Positions 1 through 5,660 of a stretch of 10,212 nt of DNA are shown here, piece after piece. Within the stretch, counting starts at the first letter, position 1. Each line of letters opens with the position of its first letter. A program made the translations under genes and the position numbers. The stretch is from assembly GCA_902489945.1 (NCBI GenBank), contig CABUBZ010000063.1, positions 1 through 10,212 of the forward strand. The letters are read 5' to 3'. Below the pieces are notes generated by a model. It was given only the letters and a program-made list of their open reading frames with translations. It was not told the origin of the DNA and made no database searches. This stretch comes from an uncultured Collinsella sp. GTDB taxonomy: Bacteria; Actinomycetota; Coriobacteriia; Coriobacteriales; Coriobacteriaceae.

Positions 1-401
1 CCGAGGTCTTGCTCGACATCCTCGATACGCCGGTGTCCCCCGAGCTTCTGCCGCCCACGGGCGACGGCGAGATTGCGCAGAAGACCGAGGATTTGGTGGG
101 CCCGTACGAGCTGCACGACTACTTCCTCTACTACCTGCTGCGTTTTGGCTTTGAGCCGGGCAAGATCTACCACATGGCGCTCAAGAGCTTCGAGGGTGTC
201 TACGACGCCAAGACCGTCCACACGTGGCTACGTACGTTCTACCGTCGCTTCTTTGCCCAGCAGTTTAAGCGCAGCTGCCTGCCCGATGGCCCCAAGGTGG
301 GCTCGGTGACGCTCAGTCCGCGCGGCGATTGGCGCATGCCGAGTGACGCCAGCTCGCGCCTGTGGCTCGCCCAGATCGACGCGCTCAATCCAGTTGACTA
401 A
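1..401 (+). CDS. nadE: Glutamine-dependent NAD(+) synthetase, C-terminal part (5' end outside window)
   Basis: Partial gene: the frame is open to the left edge (first full codon at 3), so the true start lies outside the window. The visible 130-odd residues match the extreme C-terminus of the long, glutamine-hydrolysing NAD synthetase, which amidates deamido-NAD to NAD in the cytoplasm. Seen directly: a DILDTPVSPELLPP segment near the start, then ELHDYFLYYLLRFGFEP, then the hallmark tail QQFKRSCLPDGPKVGSV followed by LSPRGDWRMPSDA, all characteristic of the family's C-terminal helices. The stop TAA is at 399-401. The glutaminase domain and the ATP-binding SGGxDS loop are not in view, so their integrity cannot be judged. 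The next gene starts 118 nt downstream, behind a terminator hairpin. Identification rests on recognised family motifs and is strong. Confidence 0.93.
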   Translation, partial: EVLLDILDTPVSPELLPPTGDGEIAQKTEDLVGPYELHDYFLYYLLRFGFEPGKIYHMALKSFEGVYDAKTVHTWLRTFYRRFFAQQFKRSCLPDGPKVGSVTLSPRGDWRMPSDASSRLWLAQIDALNPVD

Positions 402-420
402 GGTTGGCTAAATTGAACCA

Positions 421-467
421 ATACGGGGGTTGCAAGCGTTACACTTTTGCAATCTGATGGCCCGTAT
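421..467 (+). promoter_or_regulatory. Structured 5' leader of the aminotransferase gene (candidate cis-regulatory RNA)
   Basis: An outer 7-bp stem pairs ATACGGG (421-427) with CCCGTAT (461-467). An inner 6-bp stem pairs TTGCAA (430-435) with a second TTGCAA (447-452), leaving an asymmetric internal loop (GG opposite TCTGATGG) and an 11-nt apical loop. The fold ends two bases before a strong terminator hairpin and about 50 nt before the aminotransferase start, the geometry of a small aptamer plus attenuator. I do not recognise the class. It could simply be chance pairing in the nadE 3' UTR. Pairing is seen directly; a regulatory role is inference. Confidence 0.35.
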
Positions 468-469
468 CG

Positions 470-501
470 CGCGGCGCTCTTGTCGGAGCGCCGCGTTTTT
501 T
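470..501 (+). terminator. Intrinsic terminator or attenuator between nadE and the aminotransferase gene
   Basis: A perfect 10-bp GC-rich stem (CGCGGCGCTC at 470-479 with GAGCGCCGCG at 486-495, 6-nt loop) is followed directly by six T residues (496-501). It either ends the nadE transcript or acts as an attenuator for the next gene, whose ribosome binding site begins about six bases after the T run. No convincing promoter is visible between this hairpin and the start codon, so aminotransferase transcripts probably have to cross it. Confidence 0.85.
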
Positions 502-519
502 ATATCGAAAGGTGGCACC

Positions 520-1683
520 ATGCAGGCATCGCAGCGTCTCGACCGCTTTGGCGCGGAGGTCTTCGCCTCGCTCAACAACAAGCTTCTCGCGCTGAAGGCT
601 CAGGGCAAGACCATTTACAACATGAGCGTGGGCACGCCCGACTTTAAGCCGTACGACCACGTGGTCGAGGCGCTCACGCAGGCAGCCCAAGATCCCGAGA
701 TGTGGAAGTATGCCCTGCGCGACCTGCCCGAACTCAAGCAGTCCGTGTGCGATTACTACGAGCGTCGCTTTGGTGTCTCCGGCATTACGCCGTCCATGGT
801 GCAGTCGTGCAACGGCACGCAGGAGGGCGTGGGCCATTTGGGCCTGGCCCTGCTCGATCCGGGTGACACCATTCTGGTTCCCGATCCGTGCTACCCGGTC
901 TTTGAGGCGGGTGCCAAGATCGCCGATGCCAAGCTCGAATACTATCCGCTGGTTGCCGAGCATAATTACCTGCCCTATGTGGCGGGCATCGATCCCGAGG
1001 TGGCCGACCGTGCCAAGTATATGATCGTGTCGTTGCCCGCCAACCCGGTCGGCTCGGTGGGTACGCCCGAGGTCTACGAGGAGATTATCGCCTTTGCCCG
1101 CGAGCATGATCTGTTGATCGTTCATGACAATGCCTACTCCGATATCGTGTTCGACGGCGAGCCGGGTGGCAGCTTCTTGCAGTACCCTGGCGCGCTCGAG
1201 GTGGGCGTGGAGTTCTTCTCGCTCTCTAAGTCGTTTAACGTCACCGGTGCCCGCATCGGCTTTTTGGTCGGTCGCGAGGATGTGGTCTCGGCCTTTGCCA
1301 AGCTGCGCGGCCAGATCGACTTCGGTATGTTTTTCCCGATCCAGAAGGCTGCTATCGCGTGCCTTAATGGCCCGCGCGATGAGGTCGAGGCACAGCGTCT
1401 GAAGTACCAGGAGCGCCGCGATGTCCTGTGCGACGGTCTTGAGGGCCTGGGCTGGGAGCGTCCCAACGCGCATGGCTCTATGTTTGTGTGGGCCAAGCTT
1501 CCCGGTGGTCGCACCGATTCCATGGCGTTTTGCGAGGAGCTCATGGAGAAGGCCGGCGTTGTGGTGACGCCGGGCGCGAGCTTTGGTCCTTCGGGCGAGG
1601 GGCACGTGCGCATGGCGCTGGTTCTGCCACCCGATCAGATTGCTTTGGCTGTCGAGGCCATTCGCGAGGCGGGCCTGTATTAG
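520..1683 (+). CDS. Fold-type I PLP-dependent aminotransferase (class I/II; LL-DAP aminotransferase-like)
   Basis: A 387-residue cytoplasmic aminotransferase of the aspartate aminotransferase superfamily. Visible landmarks: substrate-loop GTPDF near 39, NGTQEG (98-103) that cups the PLP phosphate, substrate/cofactor Asn175 in PANP, Asp203 in HDNAYSD that contacts the pyridine nitrogen, the Schiff-base Lys237 in SLSKSFNVTGARIG with phosphate-binding Arg245, and the carboxylate-binding Arg364 in HVRMAL. The segment LALLDPGDTILVPDPCYPVF strongly recalls LL-diaminopimelate and N-acetyl-LL-diaminopimelate aminotransferases, so it may supply the amino-transfer step missing from the lysine operon on the right. 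Alanine or another amino/keto acid pair is equally possible. I chose ATG 520 because GAAAGG lies 7 nt upstream; a longer in-frame TTG start at 430 would translate the terminator. The preceding leader suggests transcript-level control. Family call is firm, substrate is not. Confidence 0.88.
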   Translation: MQASQRLDRFGAEVFASLNNKLLALKAQGKTIYNMSVGTPDFKPYDHVVEALTQAAQDPEMWKYALRDLPELKQSVCDYYERRFGVSGITPSMVQSCNGTQEGVGHLGLALLDPGDTILVPDPCYPVFEAGAKIADAKLEYYPLVAEHNYLPYVAGIDPEVADRAKYMIVSLPANPVGSVGTPEVYEEIIAFAREHDLLIVHDNAYSDIVFDGEPGGSFLQYPGALEVGVEFFSLSKSFNVTGARIGFLVGREDVVSAFAKLRGQIDFGMFFPIQKAAIACLNGPRDEVEAQRLKYQERRDVLCDGLEGLGWERPNAHGSMFVWAKLPGGRTDSMAFCEELMEKAGVVVTPGASFGPSGEGHVRMALVLPPDQIALAVEAIREAGLY

Positions 1684-1789
1684 AAAGCTATTTCGACTCG
1701 TCAATAGCTCGAAACCGATTTCGTGCAGTTATTTTACGAATCCTGCAAACAATTTCGGTAAACGGTCGATTTTTGGCTGCGAATAGGAG

Positions 1790-1795
1790 CATAAT
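1790..1795 (+). promoter_or_regulatory. Possible -10 element of the ldh promoter
   Basis: CATAAT at 1790-1795 is a good -10 match in the 201-nt gap before ldh. The best -35 at suitable spacing (TCGATT at 1766-1771, 18-nt spacer) is weak. The predicted start near 1802 would put the GC-rich hairpin at 1828-1858 in the untranslated leader. Upstream, 1684-1789 holds only small hairpins (for example AGCTAT 1686-1691 with ATAGCT 1704-1709) and no clear terminator for the aminotransferase gene. Confidence 0.3.
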
Positions 1796-1827
1796 CAAAG
1801 TCCCGATTGGATGTATTGGGATTACGG

Positions 1828-1858
1828 CAAGCCGCTCGGGTCGTTCCCGGGCGGCTTG
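1828..1858 (+). promoter_or_regulatory. Strong GC-rich hairpin in the ldh leader (possible attenuator)
   Basis: A 13-bp stem (CAAGCCGCTCGGG at 1828-1840 with CCCGGGCGGCTTG at 1846-1858, one T-G wobble) closes a 5-nt loop. It is followed by TTTGTGG, a poor T run, and ends 15 nt before the Shine-Dalgarno of ldh. It could be a weak terminator for the upstream gene, an attenuator or an RNA-stabilising leader hairpin. Pairing is seen directly; function is inferred. Confidence 0.5.
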
Positions 1859-1884
1859 TTTGTGGAGTGAGATGGGAGTTTCTA

Positions 1885-2835
1885 ATGGTTAACGAGAAGA
1901 AGGTCGCTATTGTCGGCTGCGGTTTCGTCGGTTCGTCTTCGGCGTTCGCGCTGATGCAGAGTGGTCTGTTCTCCGAGATGGTCCTCATCGACGTGGACAA
2001 GAACCGCGCCGAGGGTGAGGCCCTGGATATCGCGCACGGCATGACGTTTGCCGAGCCGATGAAGATCTATGCCGGCGATTATTCCGATGTCGCCGACGCC
2101 GCCATGATCGTCGTCACCGCTGGCGCTGCCCAGAAGCCCGGTGAGACCCGCCTGGACCTGGTCAACAAGAACGTCAATATCTTTAAGTCCATTATCCCCG
2201 AGATTAAGAAGTCTGGCTTTGACGGCATTCTGCTCATCGTCTCCAACCCGGTCGATGTTCTGACCTATGCCGCCATCAAGATGTCCGGCTTGCCCGAGGG
2301 CCATGTCATCGGCTCCGGCACCGTGCTCGACACCGGCCGTCTGCAGCAGATGCTTGGCGCTCACGTCGAGGTTGACCCGCGCGATGTCCAGGCCTATGTC
2401 ATGGGCGAGCACGGCGACTCCGAGTTTGTCGCTTGGTCCAGCGCTCAGGTTGCTGGCGTTCCGCTGAACACCTTCTGCGAGCTTCACGGCCACCTGGAGC
2501 ACGAGGCTGCCGAGAAGCGTATCGCCGAGGACGTCAAGAACTCCGCCTACACCATCATCGAGAAGAAGCACGCCACCTACTACGGCGTCGCCATGGCCGT
2601 CAAGCGCATCTGCACCGCTGTCATGCGCGATGAGCAGACCGTTCTGCCCGTTTCCTCGCTCATGGTGGGCGAGTATGGCCTGTCCGATCTGGCTATCTCC
2701 ATGCCGACGGTCGTTGGCCGCGACGGCGTCGTCTGCCGCGTCCCCGTGCCGCTGAACGATGACGAGCAGCATGAGCTCACCGCCTCCGCCAAGGCCCTCA
2801 AGGACATCATCGACAGCGTCGACTTCTCCTGCTAA
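1885..2835 (+). CDS. ldh: L-lactate dehydrogenase (NAD-dependent)
   Basis: A 316-residue enzyme that reduces pyruvate to L-lactate with NADH, regenerating NAD in fermentation. Seen directly: Rossmann motif GCGFVG (11-16) with Asp36 for the NAD ribose, the specificity loop AAQKPGETRLDLVNKN (81-96) where Gln83 marks lactate rather than malate dehydrogenase, SNPVD (Asn121), substrate-side Asp149 and Arg152 in VLDTGR, and catalytic His176 in GEHGDSE. Length is normal for bacterial LDH. By the standard numbering the spacing from Arg171 to His195 is exactly 24 residues, so positions 173 and 188 can be read: both are Gln (154 and 169), whereas fructose-1,6-bisphosphate-activated enzymes have Arg and His. 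ATG 1885 is preceded by GGGAG at 6-nt spacing; the longer in-frame TTG start at 1807 would translate the leader hairpin. Codons are strongly biased to C-ending forms, which suggests high expression. A terminator follows. Confidence 0.95.
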   Translation: MVNEKKVAIVGCGFVGSSSAFALMQSGLFSEMVLIDVDKNRAEGEALDIAHGMTFAEPMKIYAGDYSDVADAAMIVVTAGAAQKPGETRLDLVNKNVNIFKSIIPEIKKSGFDGILLIVSNPVDVLTYAAIKMSGLPEGHVIGSGTVLDTGRLQQMLGAHVEVDPRDVQAYVMGEHGDSEFVAWSSAQVAGVPLNTFCELHGHLEHEAAEKRIAEDVKNSAYTIIEKKHATYYGVAMAVKRICTAVMRDEQTVLPVSSLMVGEYGLSDLAISMPTVVGRDGVVCRVPVPLNDDEQHELTASAKALKDIIDSVDFSC

Positions 2836-2866
2836 ATCAAGCTCGCTAGAGCGAAAAGCTACAATG

Positions 2867-2902
2867 AAGGCGTCCGGGTCCACACGGCCCGGGCGCCTTT
2901 TT
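2867..2902 (+). terminator. Intrinsic terminator of ldh
   Basis: A 10-bp GC stem (GGCGTCCGGG at 2869-2878 with CCCGGGCGCC at 2888-2897, one T-G wobble) can be extended by two A-T pairs. It closes a 9-nt loop and runs into five T residues (2898-2902). It starts 31 nt after the ldh stop and isolates ldh from the next gene. The last T is also the first base of the 31-bp repeat that follows. Confidence 0.9.
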
Positions 2903-2932
2903 GGTGCAAAGTAACCTGACCCCAATGCACCA
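2902..2932 (+). repeat. 31-bp imperfect palindromic repeat, copy 1
   Basis: The arms TGGTGCA (2902-2908) and TGCACCA (2926-2932) are perfect 7-nt inverted repeats around a 17-nt centre that reads AAGTAACCTGACCCCAA. A second copy of identical length and orientation lies at 4115-4145, with 25 of 31 positions the same. It ends 17 nt before the DUF2974 start codon. Size, palindromy and position between genes suggest a REP-like element, but this is inference from two copies only. Confidence 0.7.
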
Positions 2933-2949
2933 TAGTTGATGGGAGGGCC

Positions 2950-4110
2950 ATGTCGGATTCGCCTAATTTTTTGACCTATGCCCAGACAGCGTTTGATCCG
3001 TTTGAGGAACGGCCGTTCTGCGCGGTGGATAGCCTGGTCTTTGCGTGGTTGTCCTATTTGCGTTTGCCGGGTGATATGGCGGAGCTGACGAACTGGCAGG
3101 GCCTAGACGTACGCGAGCTGCTGCGCGCCGAGTGCTACCAAGACATGATTGGCGACCTGTGGGATCCGGAGGGGAGTCGTGCCCTGTTGGAGGCTGTGGC
3201 AGCAAGCCCTCGCTACCGTGGCGTTCGTGTTTGCGGCTATCGTAGCGTGAGTGATGCCGAGACAACGGAGCAGTTTGCGGCCATGACGTTCCGATTTCCG
3301 GCGGGGTTTAGCTATCTTGCCTTCCGGGGGACCGACAGCACGATTGTGGGCTGGAAAGAGGACTTTAACATGGCGTTCCGGTGTCCTGTGCCGGCCCAGG
3401 AATCCGCGGCGCGTTATGTAGACGAGGCGGCGGATGCGATTGACGGGCCGCTTTTGTGCGGAGGTCATTCCAAGGGTGGAAACCTTGCGGTGTACGGTGC
3501 GGCGATGTGCCCCGATGTCGCCCGTGAGCGAATCGAACGGGCGTATTCCCATGATGGTCCGGGCTTCGTCGAGGAGTTTCTGAGCGGCAACGCCTTCGCC
3601 GATCTATCCGGTCGAATCGACAAGACGCTACCTCGGTCGTCGATCTTTGGCATGATGTTCGAGACACAGGAGGACTATGCCATCGTTGAGAGCACCGAGT
3701 TCAGCCTGCTGCAGCACAATCCCTTTAGCTGGGTGGTTGATGGTCGCGACTTCGTGTACTGTGAGCGCCTGTCCGCCGGTGCTCGATACGTTGATGGCTC
3801 CATTCGCGAGATGCTGCTTGCGGTGTCGCCTAGCGAGCGCGAGCGTTTTGTAGATGCGTTGTTCTCCGTGTTTGAGGCTACGGGTGCTGAGCGGTTTGCG
3901 GATATCGCTGGGAATCTGCGCGAGAGCCTGCCCGTGATGCTCCAGGCTGCGCAAGGGTTTGAAAAGGATACGCGACGCTTTGTCTCGCAGACCATCGTGG
4001 CAATCCTTAAGTGTGCGCTGCTGCCCAGACGTCCCGAGTTCAGCGTGCCTTCTAGCGGTAAGAGCCTGGCAGAACAGCTCGAGGTGTGGCAGTCCGAGTT
4101 CCTGCGCTAA
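2950..4110 (+). CDS. DUF2974 (Mbeg1-like) alpha/beta-hydrolase-fold protein
   Basis: A 386-residue protein that I recognise as the DUF2974/Mbeg1-like family, a lipase-like alpha/beta-hydrolase group of unproven substrate. Visible: FRGTDSTIVGWKEDFNM (about 125-141), the usual strand and loop before the catalytic elbow; the nucleophile elbow GGHSKGGNLA (171-180) with Ser174; SHDGPGF (200-206) with a candidate catalytic Asp202; and QHNPFSW (255-261) with a candidate His256. All three triad members are therefore present, so an active hydrolase is plausible. No signal peptide or transmembrane segment is evident, which suggests a cytoplasmic location. The start is ATG 2950 behind GGGAGGG (2941-2947), a strong but very close ribosome binding site. 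Codon choice is less biased than in ldh. The gene stands alone between the ldh terminator and a repeat, and similar repeats bracket it. Physiological role unknown; neighbours give no clue. Confidence 0.82.
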   Translation: MSDSPNFLTYAQTAFDPFEERPFCAVDSLVFAWLSYLRLPGDMAELTNWQGLDVRELLRAECYQDMIGDLWDPEGSRALLEAVAASPRYRGVRVCGYRSVSDAETTEQFAAMTFRFPAGFSYLAFRGTDSTIVGWKEDFNMAFRCPVPAQESAARYVDEAADAIDGPLLCGGHSKGGNLAVYGAAMCPDVARERIERAYSHDGPGFVEEFLSGNAFADLSGRIDKTLPRSSIFGMMFETQEDYAIVESTEFSLLQHNPFSWVVDGRDFVYCERLSAGARYVDGSIREMLLAVSPSERERFVDALFSVFEATGAERFADIAGNLRESLPVMLQAAQGFEKDTRRFVSQTIVAILKCALLPRRPEFSVPSSGKSLAEQLEVWQSEFLR

Positions 4111-4114
4111 CCAT

Positions 4115-4145
4115 TGGTGCAGAGCAACCCGTCCCCGATGCGCCA
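4115..4145 (+). repeat. 31-bp imperfect palindromic repeat, copy 2
   Basis: TGGTGCA (4115-4121) and TGCGCCA (4139-4145) pair with one T-G wobble; one more T-A pair (4114 with 4146) can be added. The centre reads GAGCAACCCGTCCCCGA. It differs from copy 1 (2902-2932) at six positions, and the one arm change (A to G) still allows pairing, as expected if the hairpin is maintained. It lies 4 nt after the DUF2974 stop codon, in the same orientation as copy 1. Confidence 0.7.
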
Positions 4146-4177
4146 ATCTTCGATACGCCTGGAGCGGGCTCGACCGC

Positions 4178-4183
4178 TATACT
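4178..4183 (+). promoter_or_regulatory. Possible -10 element (TATACT) for the NA37-family gene
   Basis: TATACT at 4178-4183 is a five-of-six match to the -10 consensus, 38 nt before the preferred start codon at 4222. No good -35 is seen at 16-18 nt spacing. It is the only promoter-like element in the 4111-4221 gap besides the repeat copy, so it is offered with low confidence. Confidence 0.35.
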
Positions 4184-4221
4184 GGTTCGTGCCGAAATCG
4201 ATCTAGAACGGAATGCCGTAT

Positions 4222-5226
4222 ATGAAAATCAATCACGCGATTCTGCATATCCTGGACTTTGACTCTGCCGTCAACGTTATGAGCCAGCGCGAGCTCGATA
4301 TCGAGAGTCGAACCGTGTGCAACTTTGTGACCACGCACCTGCGCCGTGCCCGCACCTCTGCCGATAACAAGCGCGCCACGTTTGCCGAGAACTCCGCATT
4401 CGGCGGTGAGCTCAAGGGCTATTTCTTTGGCGAGCGTGAGTTCGTGGACCTGTCGCAGCAGATTGCGGAGTTCATCTCTTCCGAGCTCACCAAAGCCGAG
4501 AAAGCCGAGTCCACCGACGTGCTCGTGGCCGATTTTGACGACGATGAGGATGCCCGCTGGTTTGCCGTGATGCTGCTGGGCTCCAAGCAGGCTTTTATGC
4601 ACGAAGTGGGCCGCGAGGAGGGGGGGGTACGCAACGACATCGCGCGCCACTACGCCATTCTGCCGAACCCCTCGCAAAAGGTGCCGAGCTATGCCATCGT
4701 GCGCGCGAGTACCATGGAGATCGGCTACGTGGACAAGAAGCGCAAGATTGCCGGCGAGGACCGTATGCTTATCCCCGATGGCCTGCTGCAGTGCGACACG
4801 GGTGTATCGGGCAAGGAGGTCATCGACACCGTGACGCGTGTGGTCGAGGAAGTCGCCGAGGAGCATGGTGCCAATACGGCCGTGGCACTCGCCAAGGTTA
4901 AGGCTGCCGTTGCCGAGAAGGTTGAGGATGACGAGGAGCTGCCGCCTTGGGATATCGTCGATGAGGTCTTTGAGGACGAGCCGGTTATCAAGGAGAACGT
5001 GCGTGCGGCGCTGACCGAGGAGAAGGTGCCCGAGCGCGTGCCCGTGGAGCGCAAGCAGGTCGAACGCGCGGCCGTGCGCAATCACAAGATTCGTACCGAC
5101 ACGGGCATCGAGATCAGCTTCCCGGCCGAGATGGGTTCGAACTCCGAGTATATCGAGTTCGTCAACGAGCCCAACGGCCTCATCTCCATCGAGCTCAAAA
5201 ACATCGGTAGCATCGAGAATCGATAG
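4222..5226 (+). CDS. Nucleoid-associated protein, NA37/NdpA (YejK) family
   Basis: A 334-residue protein matching the 37-kDa nucleoid-associated family. Members bind the nucleoid in Escherichia coli (YejK/NdpA), but their precise job is not settled. Seen directly: the family-typical N-terminus MKINHAILHILDFDS with the following REL..ES segment; a central region with HYAILPNPSQKVPSYAIV; a very acidic and charged stretch around 200-280 (many Glu, Asp, Lys); and the C-terminal block TDTGIEISFPAEM and EFVNEPNGLISIELKNIGSI, which closely follows Firmicute-type members. Two ATG codons compete: 4213 has no spaced ribosome binding site, while 4222 has GGA 9 nt upstream and gives the usual family start, so I prefer 4222 (the 4213 start would add three residues). 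Codons for Gly-Gly at 4620-4627 form a run of eight G, a possible slippage site. It appears monocistronic; no clear terminator follows. Confidence 0.82.
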   Translation: MKINHAILHILDFDSAVNVMSQRELDIESRTVCNFVTTHLRRARTSADNKRATFAENSAFGGELKGYFFGEREFVDLSQQIAEFISSELTKAEKAESTDVLVADFDDDEDARWFAVMLLGSKQAFMHEVGREEGGVRNDIARHYAILPNPSQKVPSYAIVRASTMEIGYVDKKRKIAGEDRMLIPDGLLQCDTGVSGKEVIDTVTRVVEEVAEEHGANTAVALAKVKAAVAEKVEDDEELPPWDIVDEVFEDEPVIKENVRAALTEEKVPERVPVERKQVERAAVRNHKIRTDTGIEISFPAEMGSNSEYIEFVNEPNGLISIELKNIGSIENR

Positions 5227-5248
5227 GGCTTTTTCTTTCGAATAAAAG

Positions 5249-5290
5249 TCTGGATTATATTTTGAAGTATACTTTGAAATATAATCCAGA
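5249..5290 (+). promoter_or_regulatory. 42-bp nested palindromic operator and promoter of the toxin-antitoxin operon
   Basis: Perfect 14-bp inverted arms, TCTGGATTATATTT (5249-5262) and AAATATAATCCAGA (5277-5290), enclose a central 10-bp palindrome AAGTATACTT (5265-5274). TG dinucleotides fill the two gaps. A consensus -10 TATAAT lies in the right arm (5280-5285), and TATACT at 5268-5273 is a second possibility; the -35 is weak. Type II antitoxins of the Phd/YefM family usually repress their own operon by binding palindromes that overlap the promoter, which fits this layout. The repeat is seen directly; the binding protein is inferred from its neighbour. Confidence 0.75.
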
Positions 5291-5309
5291 TTATTTTTTG
5301 GAGGTCAAA

Positions 5310-5660
5310 ATGTCCCCACTTGTTCTGGAAAAACCGGTGTTTACAAAAGACCAGGTTGTTTCGGCTACCGAAGCAAGCAAGTCTTTATCTGCCATTCGTA
5401 AACGCGCAAAACGCGCACCACAGTTCATTGCCGATCATAACGATATCGATACCGTGATTATCGACTATGCTGCCTATGAGGAAATGTACGGCGCGCTGCA
5501 GTATCTGCGCGAACTTGAGATAAATCGCATCGCTGCGGATCGAGTCAAGCATGGTCCGCATGAGTTTGCTCCATTTGAGGACGCCTTAACTGCCGAGGAG
5601 CTCGCAGAGTTTGAGTCGATAGATCCGGACGCGATCCCCGATGAGGATCTTTTCGAATGA
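5310..5660 (+). CDS. Antitoxin of Phd/YefM family (type II toxin-antitoxin)
   Basis: A 116-residue protein. The N-terminal part (about 15-60) has the Phd/YefM DNA-binding fold signature: VVSATEASKSLSAIRKRAKR, then a short strand FIADHNDIDTVII and DYAAYEEMY, the usual helix after the second strand. The C-terminal third (about 83-116) is strongly acidic and likely disordered (EFAPFEDALTAEEL, DPDAIPDEDLFE), as expected for a segment that wraps and neutralises a basic RelE-type toxin. ATG 5310 has GGAGG at 5-nt spacing; the longer in-frame TTG start at 5262 would run through the operator. The gene overlaps the toxin gene by 4 nt (ATGA), so translation is probably coupled. It should autorepress through the 5249-5290 palindrome. 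The operon is visibly richer in A and T than its neighbours, which fits horizontal acquisition. Confidence 0.85.
   Translation: MSPLVLEKPVFTKDQVVSATEASKSLSAIRKRAKRAPQFIADHNDIDTVIIDYAAYEEMYGALQYLRELEINRIAADRVKHGPHEFAPFEDALTAEELAEFESIDPDAIPDEDLFE

Noticed and set aside
421..467. Resemblance of CTGATGGCCC in the aminotransferase leader to the 3' end of fluoride riboswitches
   Set aside because: The rest of the fluoride aptamer (the first hairpin with its AUGG loop and the AUAAAC linker) is absent, and the gene is not a fluoride exporter or related function.
430..519. Upstream in-frame TTG start that would add 30 residues to the aminotransferase
   Set aside because: It would translate the terminator hairpin and has no ribosome binding site; ATG 520 has a good one and gives the normal family N-terminus.
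1736..1763. Imperfect dyad TTTTACGAA...TTCGGTAAA upstream of ldh as a Rex or other redox operator
   Set aside because: It does not match the Rex consensus (TTGTGA-type half-sites) and the arms are imperfect.
1807..1884. Upstream in-frame start that would extend lactate dehydrogenase by 26 residues
   Set aside because: The extension encodes the leader hairpin and has no LDH similarity; ATG 1885 has GGGAG at proper spacing.
5262..5309. Upstream TTG start for the antitoxin gene
   Set aside because: It lies inside the palindromic operator and promoter; ATG 5310 has GGAGG at 5 nt.
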